A DNA stretch of 64,000 nucleotides from the NCBI RefSeq assembly GCF_007655135.1, contig NC_045133.1:20805845-20869844 (forward strand), in the 5' to 3' direction. The notes beneath the pieces are model-generated. The model worked only from the letters and a program-made list of their open reading frames with translations. It did no database searches and was not told the DNA's origin. Shown piece after piece: positions 11,956 to 24,900 of this stretch. Every line of letters starts with the position of its first letter. The stretch's first letter is position 1. Position numbers and translations under genes: made by a program. Origin of the DNA: Punica granatum. Its lineage: Eukaryota > Streptophyta > Magnoliopsida > Myrtales > Lythraceae.

Positions 11956-14562
11956 CTCGAATATTATATGAACGTAGCCGCCCATCGAATTTTTGGTGAT
12001 GGATACAATACCTTCCAAATATGATTTTAAAAAAAATTATATTCAAGTGCGGATGATATATCCTAATATTTCCTGCAAAGGGAAAAAAGAAAAAAGAAAA
12101 ATAAAAAGATGTCTATTACACGAAAGATAATTCTATTTTATGTTTTTAATCTAAAAGACATGTTCTATATTATATAATTTTTTATTTTATTTTCAAGTAT
12201 ATATATATTTTGTATCAATCGATATCGATGAAGTAGTCGTCTAAGAAGCTCTACCAGAACCAATCATGGATACGAATTATGATATATTGCTTCTCAGCTA
12301 TGAATTCATTGGGCCAAGAAGGGAAAAAAAATCCAAAAGTTAGTTATTTGCTTCCACTCCTTAACAACTCCCTCTGCGATTAGCTACAAATTTAGTTTCG
12401 AGACTTAAATCTGGGATAGCTAGTCAGGATTTCCACGTCATTAAATCCCTTCTCCCCGTGTCTTGCTCCTTTATAGATTGCTCGTAACAACTGACAAGAG
12501 GTATATATATATAAATTTCTTCCATATTAAAAGCACAGGAGATTTCCTTGAGAAAATCTGGGGACGTAACAAAGGACTTGATATATATATTGATGCATCA
12601 TGTATGCGGGAGAGATTGCATCCGTTCCAGATACTTAGAAGCTATTAAATCCCATTCAATCAATCTTAACTATTCACAATATTTGAAATATATGGAATGT
12701 TTTGATAAAATATATCTAATCGCGTCGTATAAAAGAATATAATTTATGGACCTCCTTTGTAATTGTCACCAATTAAAGTACTTGAATAATGAATAAATCA
12801 CCTGCATTTCAAGTAGAGAACTTAAATAGTCAGTAAGTTAACATGATTTTAGAATTGTTAATCACTCGTCAGTTATTTACCTAAACTTTGAGCGTATAAT
12901 TACGTAAACATGGACTAATTTACCAGATATATATCTTATCCAATTTTTTTTTTACTTAATATATCTATATAGAAGGAGAGCGATACTTGGGGCTGGTTTG
13001 GTAGTAACTTCTCAATGCCCGGATTTCTCTATGAAACTTTCTTAAATGTTGAATTATTTTTTAAAATATATTATCCTTATTTTTTATCAATATTTAAAAA
13101 GAGGAAGTAAATATTCATAAATTCTTGATCATTGGAAGCATATGCTGACAATTTATGTTTGTGATACATTTCATTTTTAGGATATATTATATATATATAT
13201 TTATATATCATATATCACATCTGATTGGAACTTCTTCCGTTATTTTATCAAAAAATGTATGGCACTTATTATTTTTTGTTTTGTTTTGCTTTGTTTTTGC
13301 TTAAAGTATGACACTTAAATTTTCACTATCTCAATAGCAAGATTTTTATTTACATGAACGCGGATAATATAGTATTATGATGAAGAAATTTCATATTTCT
13401 ACTAAACTTCCCAATATTTTAGATGATATTCGATATCATTTTTCAAAATGCAAAAAGCAGAAAAAAAGATCCAGATAACCAAAAAAGGCACTAAAACTAA
13501 TCCGAATATTTTGTTAGACAGCTAGTTGGTTTTCCCTAAAATTCCTAGTCTTAAAATCGAAAGAGACCGAATTTTTTGTTTGGGTTAGGACATGCATCAA
13601 ATGAAAACCAAAATCGAGCACCCTTATATCCCTCTATTAATAGTGTAAATGCAATTATTCTTTCTTTCCTATTTAATTATTTTCTTCGTTCTATATTGGC
13701 CCAAAAAAAGTTTTTTAACTATAATAATTAGCATGGTATTGACTCTCAATCATGTCCACCTTCATATAGTCATTTTATATTTGATTGTAACGAAGCAGCT
13801 TCTAGCTTCTAACTTTGATCTACATTCTAAATTAACTTTGTAATTTCTATCAAAAAAAGAATAACTTTGTTATTGCACCACGTGGTGTGCTCAAATTCAA
13901 TGGGGCCCGGCTAATTCGGAATCCAACTTGAACCTAAATTAGTCAAGATCCATTGAGTTTTGATATATCGGGCGGTGCACATTGGAAAAAATAGATAGTA
14001 ATCTTTTTCATGAACTTTGTCTACAAATTAGGGCACGTGCAAACCACTTCAATAATTGAAAATAAAAATTTGCTTAAGATTGATATGATATCTAACATGC
14101 CAAAGCACTAATCCAATTAATTCTAAAAAAGTAAAATAAAATGTCTCTCTGCTGATAGCATTACATCACAGTTCATAGAAACGCGCATGATGTAAATGCA
14201 TCCAAGGCACGTTTTTTGCGTTGAAAATGAATAAAAAGACAAATCAACGCTAATGAACCGAATAGCCAAAGAATCAATATATGATTCTTCTGAATAGTAT
14301 GATTAGGGCCAACTCATCATCAGACCCAATTTAGTCCCCCTCGCTTAATTAAACTCGACGATCCCAAGTCATGGCAATAGAAGCAGATACAAGACGCGGT
14401 AGTTTCAGGTTTAATGAAAGTCACAGAGAATAATATTGACTCTGAGTATGGTCAACCTAATATGTTAATGGAAAAGGAACGAATTGATGTCAAATTTTAG
14501 TGAATCACGAATCAGTAGATTGTATCAGGGCAATCCCGAACATCGATCAATGTTCCCGATAG
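11031..14562. other. Intergenic between UPF0496 copies 1 and 2
   Basis: No gene was recognised. The sequence is AT-rich with (TA)n near 11929-11949 and 13187-13201. Long parts are repeated in unit 2 at 28.0-32.4 kb, and shorter parts in the second module: 12.3-12.6 kb resembles 18.1-18.7 kb, and 8.2-8.35 kb resembles 13.55-13.7 kb. It holds the junction of the older UPF0496 tandem duplication. Confidence 0.6.
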
Positions 14563-15681
14563 TCATTTGCCATCCTCTTGCCTTGGAGAGGACATCATTA
14601 TCTCTTGAAGGAGAGACCTTCTGGATTTGTTAATGGTGAGGAGGCACAGGTAGATGTGTTCCTCGAGCTCCTCTAGCCGCTCCATGAAGCATAGACAGTT
14701 CAAGTCGAGTTCCCTGATGACTTCCCTGAGAATCTTATCGCTCTTTGAATTCTTAGCTCCCATGTCAGCCCACTCTAGGGTGTGCTCGATCTCATCTTGC
14801 AGCCTCCCCAGGAGGCTGCCCATTGTGCCCATGTCGTTGAGCAGTACGTAAAGCCCTTTCGCTGCCACATCGAGCTGTACTCTCAGCCTCTTGTTTTTGT
14901 GGCTCTTATTCTTATTCCATTTCGTTGAAAATGTTGACAGTGGGCTGTCATTGATCGCTTTCTTTTTATTAGTAGGGAAGAGCCCTAAGCCGAAGCACGA
15001 AGATATTAGCCCTGGGACAGCCACTGCCAGAAGCACACCGTGGGCCGCAAGCACGAATGATGCGATTGCCATTACCCCGCACGAGACAACCAGGCAGCAA
15101 CTTCCGGTTTGCTCACAGAATCTAGCCAGCTTCGCTTTCCTCTTGATCCTCTCACGCTTCTCAATGAGCTCATGGAGGAGGATTGTGGAGCTTTCATTCA
15201 TATCATGGAACTGCACTGGGCTGACAACTGATAATGGATTCCTTAGCGATGAGAATGCTCCAAGTTCTCGGGAGATGACTTTGCACTGACAGTCGGTATA
15301 ATTACTTGAGCAGTCGTTGGCCCTGCGAGTCAGCTTGATGACCTTCCTAATCCGCTTGTAGTTCACTCTAGTCTGGTAAACCCCGATGAGAAGGAGCTGA
15401 CAAACGTCACACGCTTCGGAGCTCGCCTCGAAGTACTCCACAAGGAGGTGATGGAGGCGCAGGTTCTTGATCATGCCTGCCAAAGTTTCTCTGCCTGGCT
15501 CAAGCAGGGTATTGGAGAAGTGGTCTATGAAGAGGTTTCTTGAGGACACCGAGGTGAGGAGACCGATGCTCGTCGATCTCATGAGCTGGGACTGGACTTT
15601 ATTCCAGAGTTCCACGTACGAATCTGTTCTGAGGGCTGCCTTGTACTCTTGGCTAACGCTTGATGGCCGGTTATGAGCCAT
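14563..15681 (-). CDS. UPF0496 (DUF677) protein, copy 2
   Basis: An intact single-exon coding frame of 372 residues, starting MAHNRPSSVSQEYKAALRTD. The start is chosen because all four copies share an ATG here, just downstream of a conserved splice acceptor, and because the SVSQEYKAALRT-like block begins the family homology. The middle holds a hydrophobic stretch (GSCCLVVSCGVMAIASFVLA, continuing through HGVLLAVAVPGLI) that could cross or anchor in a membrane. A basic linker (KNKSHKNKRL) precedes the helical C-terminal part with LEELEEHIYLCLL and INKSRRSLLQEI. Family members such as Arabidopsis At14a have been linked to membranes, but no biochemical activity is established. A predicted leader intron covers 15717-16034. 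It is the unit 1 partner of copy 4 and resembles copies 1 and 3 less closely. Confidence 0.85.
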   Translation of the reverse strand: MAHNRPSSVSQEYKAALRTDSYVELWNKVQSQLMRSTSIGLLTSVSSRNLFIDHFSNTLLEPGRETLAGMIKNLRLHHLLVEYFEASSEACDVCQLLLIGVYQTRVNYKRIRKVIKLTRRANDCSSNYTDCQCKVISRELGAFSSLRNPLSVVSPVQFHDMNESSTILLHELIEKRERIKRKAKLARFCEQTGSCCLVVSCGVMAIASFVLAAHGVLLAVAVPGLISSCFGLGLFPTNKKKAINDSPLSTFSTKWNKNKSHKNKRLRVQLDVAAKGLYVLLNDMGTMGSLLGRLQDEIEHTLEWADMGAKNSKSDKILREVIRELDLNCLCFMERLEELEEHIYLCLLTINKSRRSLLQEIMMSSPRQEDGK

Positions 15682-16034
15682 GCTATTCCCACGTTCCCTT
15701 GGGGAAGATCCTCGTCCTACAGACCAGAAAAGAAATATATCACAACATTAGTCCGCACGAAGCAACGCTAATTTATTCTATAATCATTCACACATAAGCA
15801 ATAGTACGATCTACCATTACAAAGATTAAACTAAATGCATTCGCGACGTGCCAGTCCACATATATTTGAGATCATAAATATTGATGCACGATTCACGATA
15901 TATGGTCGTGTTGATCAAAAACTCGCACTTACCATATCCATAGATCCATTTAGCGTTAGTGCTTTTAGCTACAGGCAAGAATACTGCAAACAATTATACG
16001 AATTCCATATTCTAATTGGAAGAATTTAAGTAAC

Positions 16035-16373
16035 CGGAATTGCTGACTGAGACAACAAGAATGGGGGAGGCACTAACTGTGCCCCAGAGATGGAGGCTTG
16101 AGCTTGTGGCGCCAGCCAAGCTTCATCACCCGATGATTAGGCAATATGCTATTGTAGAACGACGAGCGACCGGAGGTTTGAAACCTGAAAATGGGAAAGC
16201 TTTCAATGGTGATCTTCTCCAAAAGATCCAATGATTTGATGATGTGAGCATCAAGCCATGAGGGAGTTTAATGCCTAAAAGAGAAGAGAACACAAAGAGA
16301 GTGTACCAAGGGAGAGATGAAGATCGAATTAAGAATCTCCCACACAGATGCTTATATATACCTATATACATAC

Positions 16374-16404
<31 letters not shown>

Positions 16405-16413
16405 GATATATAT
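16035..16413 (-). promoter_or_regulatory. Predicted leader exon and TATA region of UPF0496 copy 2
   Basis: The leader exon ends at donor 16035/16034. Upstream of it, 16352-16413 is a compound tract of TATA, CATA repeats and (TA)n in the position where copies 1, 3 and 4 have their TATA-rich promoter tract. Confidence 0.45.
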
Positions 16414-18633
16414 GTGCACATGAAGACACAGTACCGCCTCAAATTTGGTTACAATGTCTTTCCTTGCACGATAACCATTCCTCACACGGTGTGTCCTCTC
16501 TCCTCCCTCCTCTTTTTGTAAAAATTAATATTGTCCCGTTCACAAAAAAATAAAAAAAATAAAAAAATAATGATGTCCCAAAAAATATCTATATGTTATT
16601 ACGTTTTAATTCACACCCTCGAAATTTCGGAAAATAATATATCCATTCAATCCTATGTTTCGTGTTATGAGAAATTCATATAGTTATTTCATAATATATA
16701 TTTGACTGATTTCAAATATTATCCGAAGGGTGAATTTAGGAGAGTGCGGGGGATGGTCAACCCACTTGAACTTAAAAAAGTTACAAAATTTCTTATTAAC
16801 TTTGTTGAATTTATTTTTAATGAAATTATCATATTTTACCCCTTTATTTTATGATTCAAAATCCTTCTGAGCTTTGTACCCTTAACAAAATTTCTAGATT
16901 CATCCCTGATTATCGCTATGTGATTGAGCTGAAAATATATTTTGTCAGGTACTTTTGATTGATATGGAGTTTTTGCAGTTTTGTGTGTTATTATAATAAT
17001 TTATTCATTAAATAATAAATGGCTAACGATGTAATTTGCCTTTCCAGTGAGTTGTGGTTGGTTATAGACGAGAAGAAAAGGTGGCGGAGGGAGGGGGTGA
17101 TGAGTGTTGAAATTCCCCTAACGCATTTGTGGGCTAAAGAGGTCCATACAACTTTTATGCAACTTATAAGGTTTCGATAAGTAGAAAAGAGATAAAAATG
17201 GCTGTCATGTGTTTGGGAAGGCCAAAAGGACTGGAAGAAACCATGAAAAAGAAACACCCAAATGGTGTGTCCTAATTTGTAAACCTTATTTTCATTGTTG
17301 ATTAAAAGATTTTGCCATTATTTTAATCGTAGCGAATAAAATTTCATCAAGAAGGGGAAAAAGTGAATTAACCGTGCAAATATTTGGCAACGGTCAGTAT
17401 TATTCATAAATTAAAAAGATGTCCATCTATAATCCAAATTTAAAAAAAGAAAAAGCATTATCAAAAGAAAGTGTAGCACAGTGGCGCACGTCATCGCTCG
17501 ACCTAAATGTCACATGTTTGATATTTAGTGGGATTATCCGTGTTCCTTTATTAATTCTTTATGATTTATCTTTCATTGTATTAAGTTTTGTGCCTCCTTT
17601 TTAACTGGAAAAAAAAAATGCCGGAATTTCTTCTGTATGCATTTACGCCTACATAGCACATGTTGTCTACCATAAATCGCTCGATTGCCATATGAACATA
17701 TAGCCGCCCATCAAACTTTTTGCTGAAAGATATATACAATATCTTCAAAAATGATTTGTTTTTTTATTTAATTTTATTCAAGCGCCTATATACACTTACA
17801 TGTTTCCCGGGAGGGGAAAAAGAAAAGAAAAATTAAAAGCTGTCTATTATCATGAAAGGTAATTATAACTTATATTTTTTAATTCGAAGAGGCATATTAT
17901 ATTATTATATGTTCTTTAATTTTCAAATATATTACTGTGTGTTAATTGGATATAGATGTTGTCGTCATCTAAGAAGCTGTACCAGGATCAAATCACGGAC
18001 ACGAGTTATGATATATTGCTTCTCAGCTATGAATTAATCGGGTCGAGAAGGAAAAAAAGATCTAAAAGCTGACACTATTAATGAACTTCTTTCTTTGCTT
18101 CCACTCCTTAACAACTCCCTCTATGATAGACCACAAATTTAGTTTCGCGACTTAAATCTGGGATGGCATGTTGCCACGTGTCCTACACCCAATAGCCTTG
18201 GTGAATGGATCGTGACAACTGACAAGAGGAATACTTATTAATTCCATTAATAGATGATCCTCTTAAACTTTTCTTCCTTAAAAGCATCCGAGATTTCCCC
18301 TGAAGCTATGTTGGGACGTAATAGAGGACTTGATATACGTAGATGCATCATATACGCGAGAGAGGTTGGCAACGAATTTAGTTTCGCAACCTAAAAATGA
18401 GATGGCATGTTGCCACGTGTTCGACACCCGATATGCTTGCCTAGCTAGTTAGAATTTCCACTTCATCAGGCCTCCCCCACCCCTTGTCTTACTCCTTCAT
18501 GTATGGCTCGTGACAACTGGCAAGAGGAATACTTATCAATTTCATTTATGGATATTCCTGTTAAATTTCTTCCTTAATAGTATTGATTAGGGATTTCCTT
18601 GAAACAATCTTAGGACGCATAATAGAGGACTTC

Positions 18634-18669
<36 letters not shown>

Positions 18670-18919
18670 ATAGAATGCTTCATGTACGCGAGAGAGATTG
18701 CATCCATTTTAGGAACTTACAAGTTATTAAGTTCCGATTAATAGTCTTCAGAGTATTTGAGAAATGCGGATTGATATATTTGATTGATGTATCAATTCAG
18801 ATAGTGTAAAAAGACATGATTCATGGGGATATCGGTCGAAAACAAAAAAAACAAAAAAACAAAAAATGCTTACAATCTTTTTCTCCTCAAGCAAGCATGA
18901 GTTACTTATTCGTACAATA

Positions 18920-18954
<35 letters not shown>

Positions 18955-19137
18955 GTGCGCGATCACTTGATTTTTGTTCGATACCCCGTCTCAGCTTCTC
19001 TGATGGGATATTTTATATATTTCGTCATGTGTGGGACACGTCATTACTGTCCCATACATTATGCAAACAAAACGATGGGAGAATCATAATTCGATCCATA
19101 TGTATCAGTATGAAATTCTCAATAAAACCTAAGCAAA

Positions 19138-19175
<38 letters not shown>

Positions 19176-19957
19176 GAATTTGTAAAACAAATTTCCATAA
19201 AAGATTCATATAATTTCTCTTTTGTTTATTTGAAATAAAGGAAACACCAAACACGAGATTATTTTCAGCCAATTTTATATTTTTTTAAAAAGGGACGTAT
19301 GACTTGGAACAGTAGTATTCAGTGGTCATTGAATTCTTTCTTTGCATAAGAAGATTCATGAGTCTAATGAGGATAAAAAAAAATAAAGCGAAATTAAAAG
19401 AGACATGTAACTCTCACGGGCGAGGATCGAATTCACAATCTCATGTCACTATTCCGAAACCCGTCCCACAGTGGTCAATAAATTAGGCCCAAAGTAAAGA
19501 GACCAAGATTTATTGATTTCCAAATTATCTGTCCTCTTTTTTTTTTAATAACTTAATGAAATTTCATTAGAAGTTAAAGCTCAAAACATATAGGGTGTAT
19601 GAGAGAAGGCGAGCAATACAGAAGGAGAAAGTTGAAAAAGAGATGGAAAAAACACAAAAAAAAATAAAATAGAAATGGACAAATTGAGGGAACAACTAGA
19701 AACTACAGCCAAGCAATGAAGCTTGGTTCCTACCGACCCCCTAGCAACCAAGTCGACAAGTGAGTTTCCTTCTCTATATAGGAGTGCTAGTACCTAATGA
19801 TGTTGAAGTGAAGAGCAGAGAGATAAATATCGGTGAAAATCTCCTTGTACTTCCAAGGTGAATTGGAATTCATTTGAATCCATCAAATACTGATCATGTA
19901 ATCTGACTCGATTTTCTTGTCTTTCTTTGTGTGTGAAGCGATTCATACTACCCGTTT
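16414..19957. other. Intergenic between UPF0496 copy 2 and CAD copy A
   Basis: No gene was recognised. Around 18.1-18.7 kb there are two to three imperfect repeats of a block containing GACAACTG(A/G)CAAGAGG and ATAGAGGACTT(G/C)ATATA. A (TA)n and (TG)n tract lies at 18636-18669, (TA)n at 18921-18951 and (CA)n plus (TA)n at 19139-19174. The matching region of unit 2 (34.3-37.9 kb) differs by several insertions and one deletion. Confidence 0.6.
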
Positions 19958-21794
19958 TTAAAGCTTAGATGTCTTGCCCGCAATATCTATGACGAACCGA
20001 TATCGGACATCGTTCCTGGCGAGTCGGTCCATGGCGTGGTTAATCTGGTCAGGGGTGACCGTCTCGATATCGGAAGTGATGTTGTGCTTTCCGCACAGAT
20101 CCATCATCTCCTGTGTCTCAAGTATGCCCCCTATAATGCTCCCTTTCACTGTTCTCTTGCCTGCGCAGATCCATAGATATAGAGGAAATTAAAGGCCAAT
20201 CATGTCGATGCCTAAACTCGTACCGGTGTTCACCAGATTAGATCAATAGCAACAAATCAAGAGACTGTGATGTGTCGACGATTTAATAACTCTCTATTGA
20301 GTGGGACTCGCAAGTTTGAAACTACACGAAAGCTTACCGAAAATGAGGGGGAAAGCGGGCAGGTCGAGCGGCGCATCAGGTGCACTGACGATTGACAAAG
20401 TGCCGTTCACTTTGAGCAGTTCTAAGACTGGTCCAAGTGAGTGCTTTGCCGAGACAGTATCCAGTATGAAATCTAGGCTCCTCTTTGCTGCCTGTACTTT
20501 CGTAAAGCCATATACCAAATATAAGCATTATCACGAGGTCAGTGATCCAAAATCGGACAACTACATATATACTAGGCAGGGTACGAGAAACGGACCTTCA
20601 TCTGGTCAGCGCTGGTGCTGATGATGAACTCATCTGCGCCGAGCCGCTGCTTTGCCTCAGCCTCTTTGGACGGGGAGGTGCTGATGACTGTGACGTGGTG
20701 GCCAAACGCCTTACCAAATTTGACTGCTACGTGGCCAAGACCTCCTAGACCGACTATCCCGATCTTCTTCCGCGGAGAATCAAGAAGTTGGTTGTCCTTG
20801 AATGGGGTGAACACTGTTATTCCGGCACATAGCAGCGGGGCAGCTGAATCCATTGGCAGGCTATCGGGTATCCGCACCACGTACCTTCAGTCAATTCGAC
20901 TAATCAATATTCCCCCCAAAATCAGAATGATGATACAACAAACGAATTAAACAAACCGCTTTTATGTTACAAGAACGAAATAGCAGCAGCATATTTCAAT
21001 GGGATCACATTGTTTCATCTCCATTTTACCAAACATGATCGATCTTATGAGGAACCAGTCCATTCAAATCTGATTCGTATTGTTCGATGCTGACTGCTAA
21101 GACTCAAGAGGTAAAGCAACGAGTACCTATGATCAGCTACGATCATCTTGGAGTAGCCGCCATAAGTGATACTGCCGTCCCAGAAGACGCCGTTATAGGT
21201 GGACTGCAGCTGGTCGCAGTAGTTCTCCTGGGAGCTGGCACAGTACTCGCACTCTAGGCACGATGCGGCCAAATACCCGATTCCCACTCTGTCTCCCACA
21301 CTAAATTTCCTCACATTGCTTCCCACCGTCACGACCACCCCCGTGATCTCATGCCTGTCAATTCACATAAGTTCGATCGAGTCATGACTCATGGAAGAGA
21401 TCATCTGGCTACCATATATATCCGTCAAAAGTTTTGAAAAAAGAAGAGATTTGCAAGAGCACGTACCCGGGTACGCAAGGATACATGGTGATGCCCCAGG
21501 CGTTCTTGGCGAAGTGGAGATCGGTGTGGCATATCCCGCAGTACAGTATCTTGATCGTCACATCGTTCACTCCATTTTCCCTGGTAGAGCGCAAAAACAT
21601 TCTGAACATCAGGGAACAGCTCCAATGCGGACTAATACGAGAAACTAACCGATAAATTACATTTTTCCAAGTAAGAATATACTAGTGAAATTTAACAACC
21701 TGCGCTTGAAGATGAAGGGGTCAATCTTGCCGGAGGAATCGTAGGCTGCCCAGCCAGCAACTCTCTGTGTATGGTTAGGAGTTTCTTGAGCCAT
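19958..21794 (-). CDS. Cinnamyl-alcohol-dehydrogenase family protein, copy A
   Basis: Six exons can be joined with GT/AG splice sites and consistent phase: 21794-21700, 21580-21467, 21354-21127, 20884-20596, 20491-20338, 20160-19958. They give 360 residues, the normal length for the family. This is a zinc- and NADPH-dependent medium-chain dehydrogenase, presumably cytosolic, that interconverts alcohols and aldehydes. Catalytic zinc ligands are C49 (in [10 protein letters not shown]), H71 (in VPGHEITG) and C165 (in LLCAGIT). Structural zinc cysteines are C102, C105, C108 and C116. The nucleotide-binding motif GLGGLG is at 191-196, followed by VISTS, as in NADP-preferring members. The C-terminus has the usual [12 protein letters not shown]. 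The sequence resembles the broad group annotated as probable mannitol or 8-hydroxygeraniol dehydrogenase rather than the true lignin CADs, so the substrate is unknown. It is intact. Copy B is its duplicate in unit 2. Confidence 0.9.
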
Positions 21795-21910
21795 TGGAGG
21801 AGACTTGGCGAACTTATTTCCTGAGGTCTTAAAGAGCCGAAAAGAAGAACAAAAGACGGTTTGTTTGAACTGAGGATGCTGTCTGTGCTTCTGGCATCGC
21901 CCTTGGCTTC

Positions 21911-21916
21911 TTATAG
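21911..21916 (-). promoter_or_regulatory. Probable TATA box of CAD copy A
   Basis: CTATAA on the minus strand, 117 bases before the start codon. The same hexamer stands in the matching place upstream of CAD copy B (39866-39871). Confidence 0.5.
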
Positions 21917-21929
21917 AGCTGCCTTCATC

Positions 21930-24900
21930 ACTTAACTCACCGTTGACCGCCATGTCCTTGGTCTCATCAACTAATACAGTTCGAGTCAAATTGACTCACT
22001 AATAATTAAAGTTCTCTCCAGTTTTGTTCACGAAATATTTCCGATGAATTTCAAACTCTTACACTGCAAATAAAACCCGCTCAACTTGTAGTTTAAATCA
22101 TATGTACTCCGTCATTTCCTTGTTCTTTTAAATTTTCAATAAATAAAAAAATCGTAGCATTTCGTCCTCCCTTGAACTTTTCAATATGAGAACAACAATT
22201 TCAAAAGGCAGGGAGACAGAGTCGAGGAAGTAGTCGTCTGGATGCAAGGAAGGAACGAGTGATTGGATGGTCACGTGCCCCCACGACAGCGGGAAGTCTC
22301 GTGTTCCACGAGTGAGATCACTCCACGTGGCAGAATCTACGGAGGGGATGCGGTATCGTTAGTCGTCGGAGGATATTTGGTAGGTGGGAACGGGCGCAGG
22401 GAATCCTCGCATCCGGACGACGGGTCATTTTGGCTTGGCCCGCCCAACTACTGTCCAAGTGAAGAGCAGCTTCAGTGAAGAAACGACGATGACGCCGTCG
22501 TCCGGTCAACGGGAACGAACGAAATTAAAAATGAGCCGCGAGATCTGCGTGTATTTTCGCAGCAATGTGTTTGAAGTGGGATGGGGGCCCCATCTGTCAG
22601 TTATCAATGCCTGTTCCATTACAAAAGCAAAGTTGTTCATGAAAAAACGATCTAGTATAATAGTGCATGATCTTGCTTGTTAATCTAAAGATCACAGGTT
22701 TGATGTCTAATTTGACTATCCGTACTCCTTTATTAGTTATTTAGGATTTATCTTACATTATATTAGATCATAGATCGAACTTGGAGGGAAGCAAAATCGT
22801 TCTACGAGACACGATATGTCCATCGGGATCAGTTTGTAGGTCAAGTTGTCCTATGTGCTTGCTTATTCGAATGAGATGGGATACAGAAAAGTCACTTGGA
22901 GATGTGTCACGATGTTTTACTTAATCTTGTAAAATTATCATTTGGACCATGCGGACTTGAATTTATCTGCAATCCAAAAACTTAAGCTGATAGGTTACTG
23001 GACTTAAATTTCATATAAACTTGTGGTTTCTTTATCAATTTTTCCATACGAGACAACATACCTCAACCCTTGTCCTCACGTGGTAGTGTATGGTTCAGCA
23101 TGTGCCACTTGCCCTTAAACACCCGCCTTCAACAATTGATCACGAGCCGGACATCCTCTTCCGTGCTCGAGCGAGAAGGGAGACAAAATAACATGAGGCG
23201 AACCTCTTAGCTGCCTCGAAACTGAATCTGGCGTGGTGTGAGAAAAAACGTAACCCACCATGATAGCATGTAAAAATCCAACTTGGGCATACACGGACTT
23301 GAGTACATCTGCAACACAAAAAGCTTAAGTTGATAAGTTACTGGACCCAAGTCTCATATAAGCTTGTGGCTTCTTTTTCAATTTTTTCGCGTGGGAAAAC
23401 AAATCTCAATACTCGCCCTCACGTGATAGCTTGTGATTCAGCATGTGCCACGTGCCCTTAAACACCCGCCTTCAATAATTGACCACGAGCCATCCTTTTC
23501 CGTGCTTTAGCGAGGAAAGAACATACTAACATGAGATGCACCTCTTGGCTGCCTTGAAACTAAATCTGGTTGCGCGCGAAAGTATAACCCGCTCTGATAC
23601 CATTTAATTCGACGTACATGGACTTGAGCCCATGTGGGACAACTTATCTCAATACCATATTGAAAAACCAATGGGTTCATATGAGCTTGAGCCAATTTTC
23701 ACTTAAAAGATCAAACTCATAAGTGGTGGTATCAAAGTCATATATGGGATTTATCTCATTTTATCCTCAACAAATCTTTGGTCGATTTCTTATGAGATGA
23801 CTTATTAAAAATATTGTATACGATATGGTAAATGGATCCGAAAATTCATTTTAGGGGGCAAGATAATATGTAAAATTATATTTACCTAATAATAAATGTC
23901 AAGATAAACCAAATTTCATTACAGTTAAAAGATAGGAAAATTCTAACATGATTTCGAGTCATAATGGTACATCAGTTCAAGTATTTAGTATTTTACTATT
24001 TCTAATGAATTATACCAAATACTAGACATTTGAACTAAAATACTAAATATTAAATGAATAAACTCTTGTAGTAATCACAATCTCTAAAAATAACTAGACA
24101 CTTAAACTGAAATACTAAATATTTGAATTTAAAATAATAATACTATTATTCTAACTTCGAGTCATGCTAGAAAGATCCTCAGATATTCTCAATGACTTTT
24201 GTAAGGAAATATTTTTATAATAGAAAAGGAAATTGTTTTACTTGTTAACATTGAAAATTTTAAAACCTATTGATTAGAATTACGTGTGTTATTCGCTCTT
24301 AATAAGTAGGAATAACCTAAAAGTTTGCTCTTTTAAAAAAAAAAAAAAAACCTTTCTTAGGACTTGTAAGAGTATTATTGAAGCAAACAAGTGGAAAACT
24401 CACTAGCCATAATCACGTGATCTATAAGAAGATTATTCATCTCTTAGTAGCAGAAATGTAAATTTTGCGATCTAAAAGCAATAGTAAGGGACCACTCGTT
24501 CTTCGCCTGCATAGTGACTCTAATAGCTTGTTCGGGTGTAAGGATTATGGAAGAGAATTTGCATAGAAACTCTCATAATCCTCCATAATCTTCAATTCAA
24601 GCTATTGCTAATTGTATGGAAGAGCATCATAGGCAGATTCGAGATTCAAGAATTACTCATACGCTGGTCAAGTGAGGGTGAGCTATGTGCGTTCATTGAA
24701 GGATAAGAGACTCAACACCGTCTGAAACCCTTTCGGACGCATTCTGTATAACAAGCGTGGATTGAAATAGCACTTTGTAATAGCTAGAGAAAGAACTATA
24801 TAGTTTCAGCCGTGGTCAACTCCATTATCCAAATTGTGAAGACGATGATTCTCGCTCCCAAGTCAACAACAATTGACTTGGAGGTTCAATTTATGGTCAC

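Larger units (their letters stand above)
8507..24642. repeat. Segmental duplication, unit 1
   Basis: This block carries UPF0496 copy 1, UPF0496 copy 2 and CAD copy A in the same order and orientation as 25161-42310. The left edge is the shared string ACATGGTTAAG (8507 and 25161). The right edge lies within AATTGTATGGAAGA and CATAGGCAGATT (about 24612-24640 and 42280-42308). Both edges are estimated by eye to within some tens of bases. About 520 bases of unrelated sequence separate the units. Confidence 0.9.

Noticed and set aside
20301..20950. Plus-strand frames opposite the CAD exons (also 38258-38885)
   Set aside because: They are antisense shadows of the CAD exons; the minus strand carries all the enzyme motifs.
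22263..22683. Plus frame at 22.3-22.6 kb and its counterpart at 40561-40956
   Set aside because: The frames shift relative to each other between the two duplicates, so there is no sign of selection for a protein.
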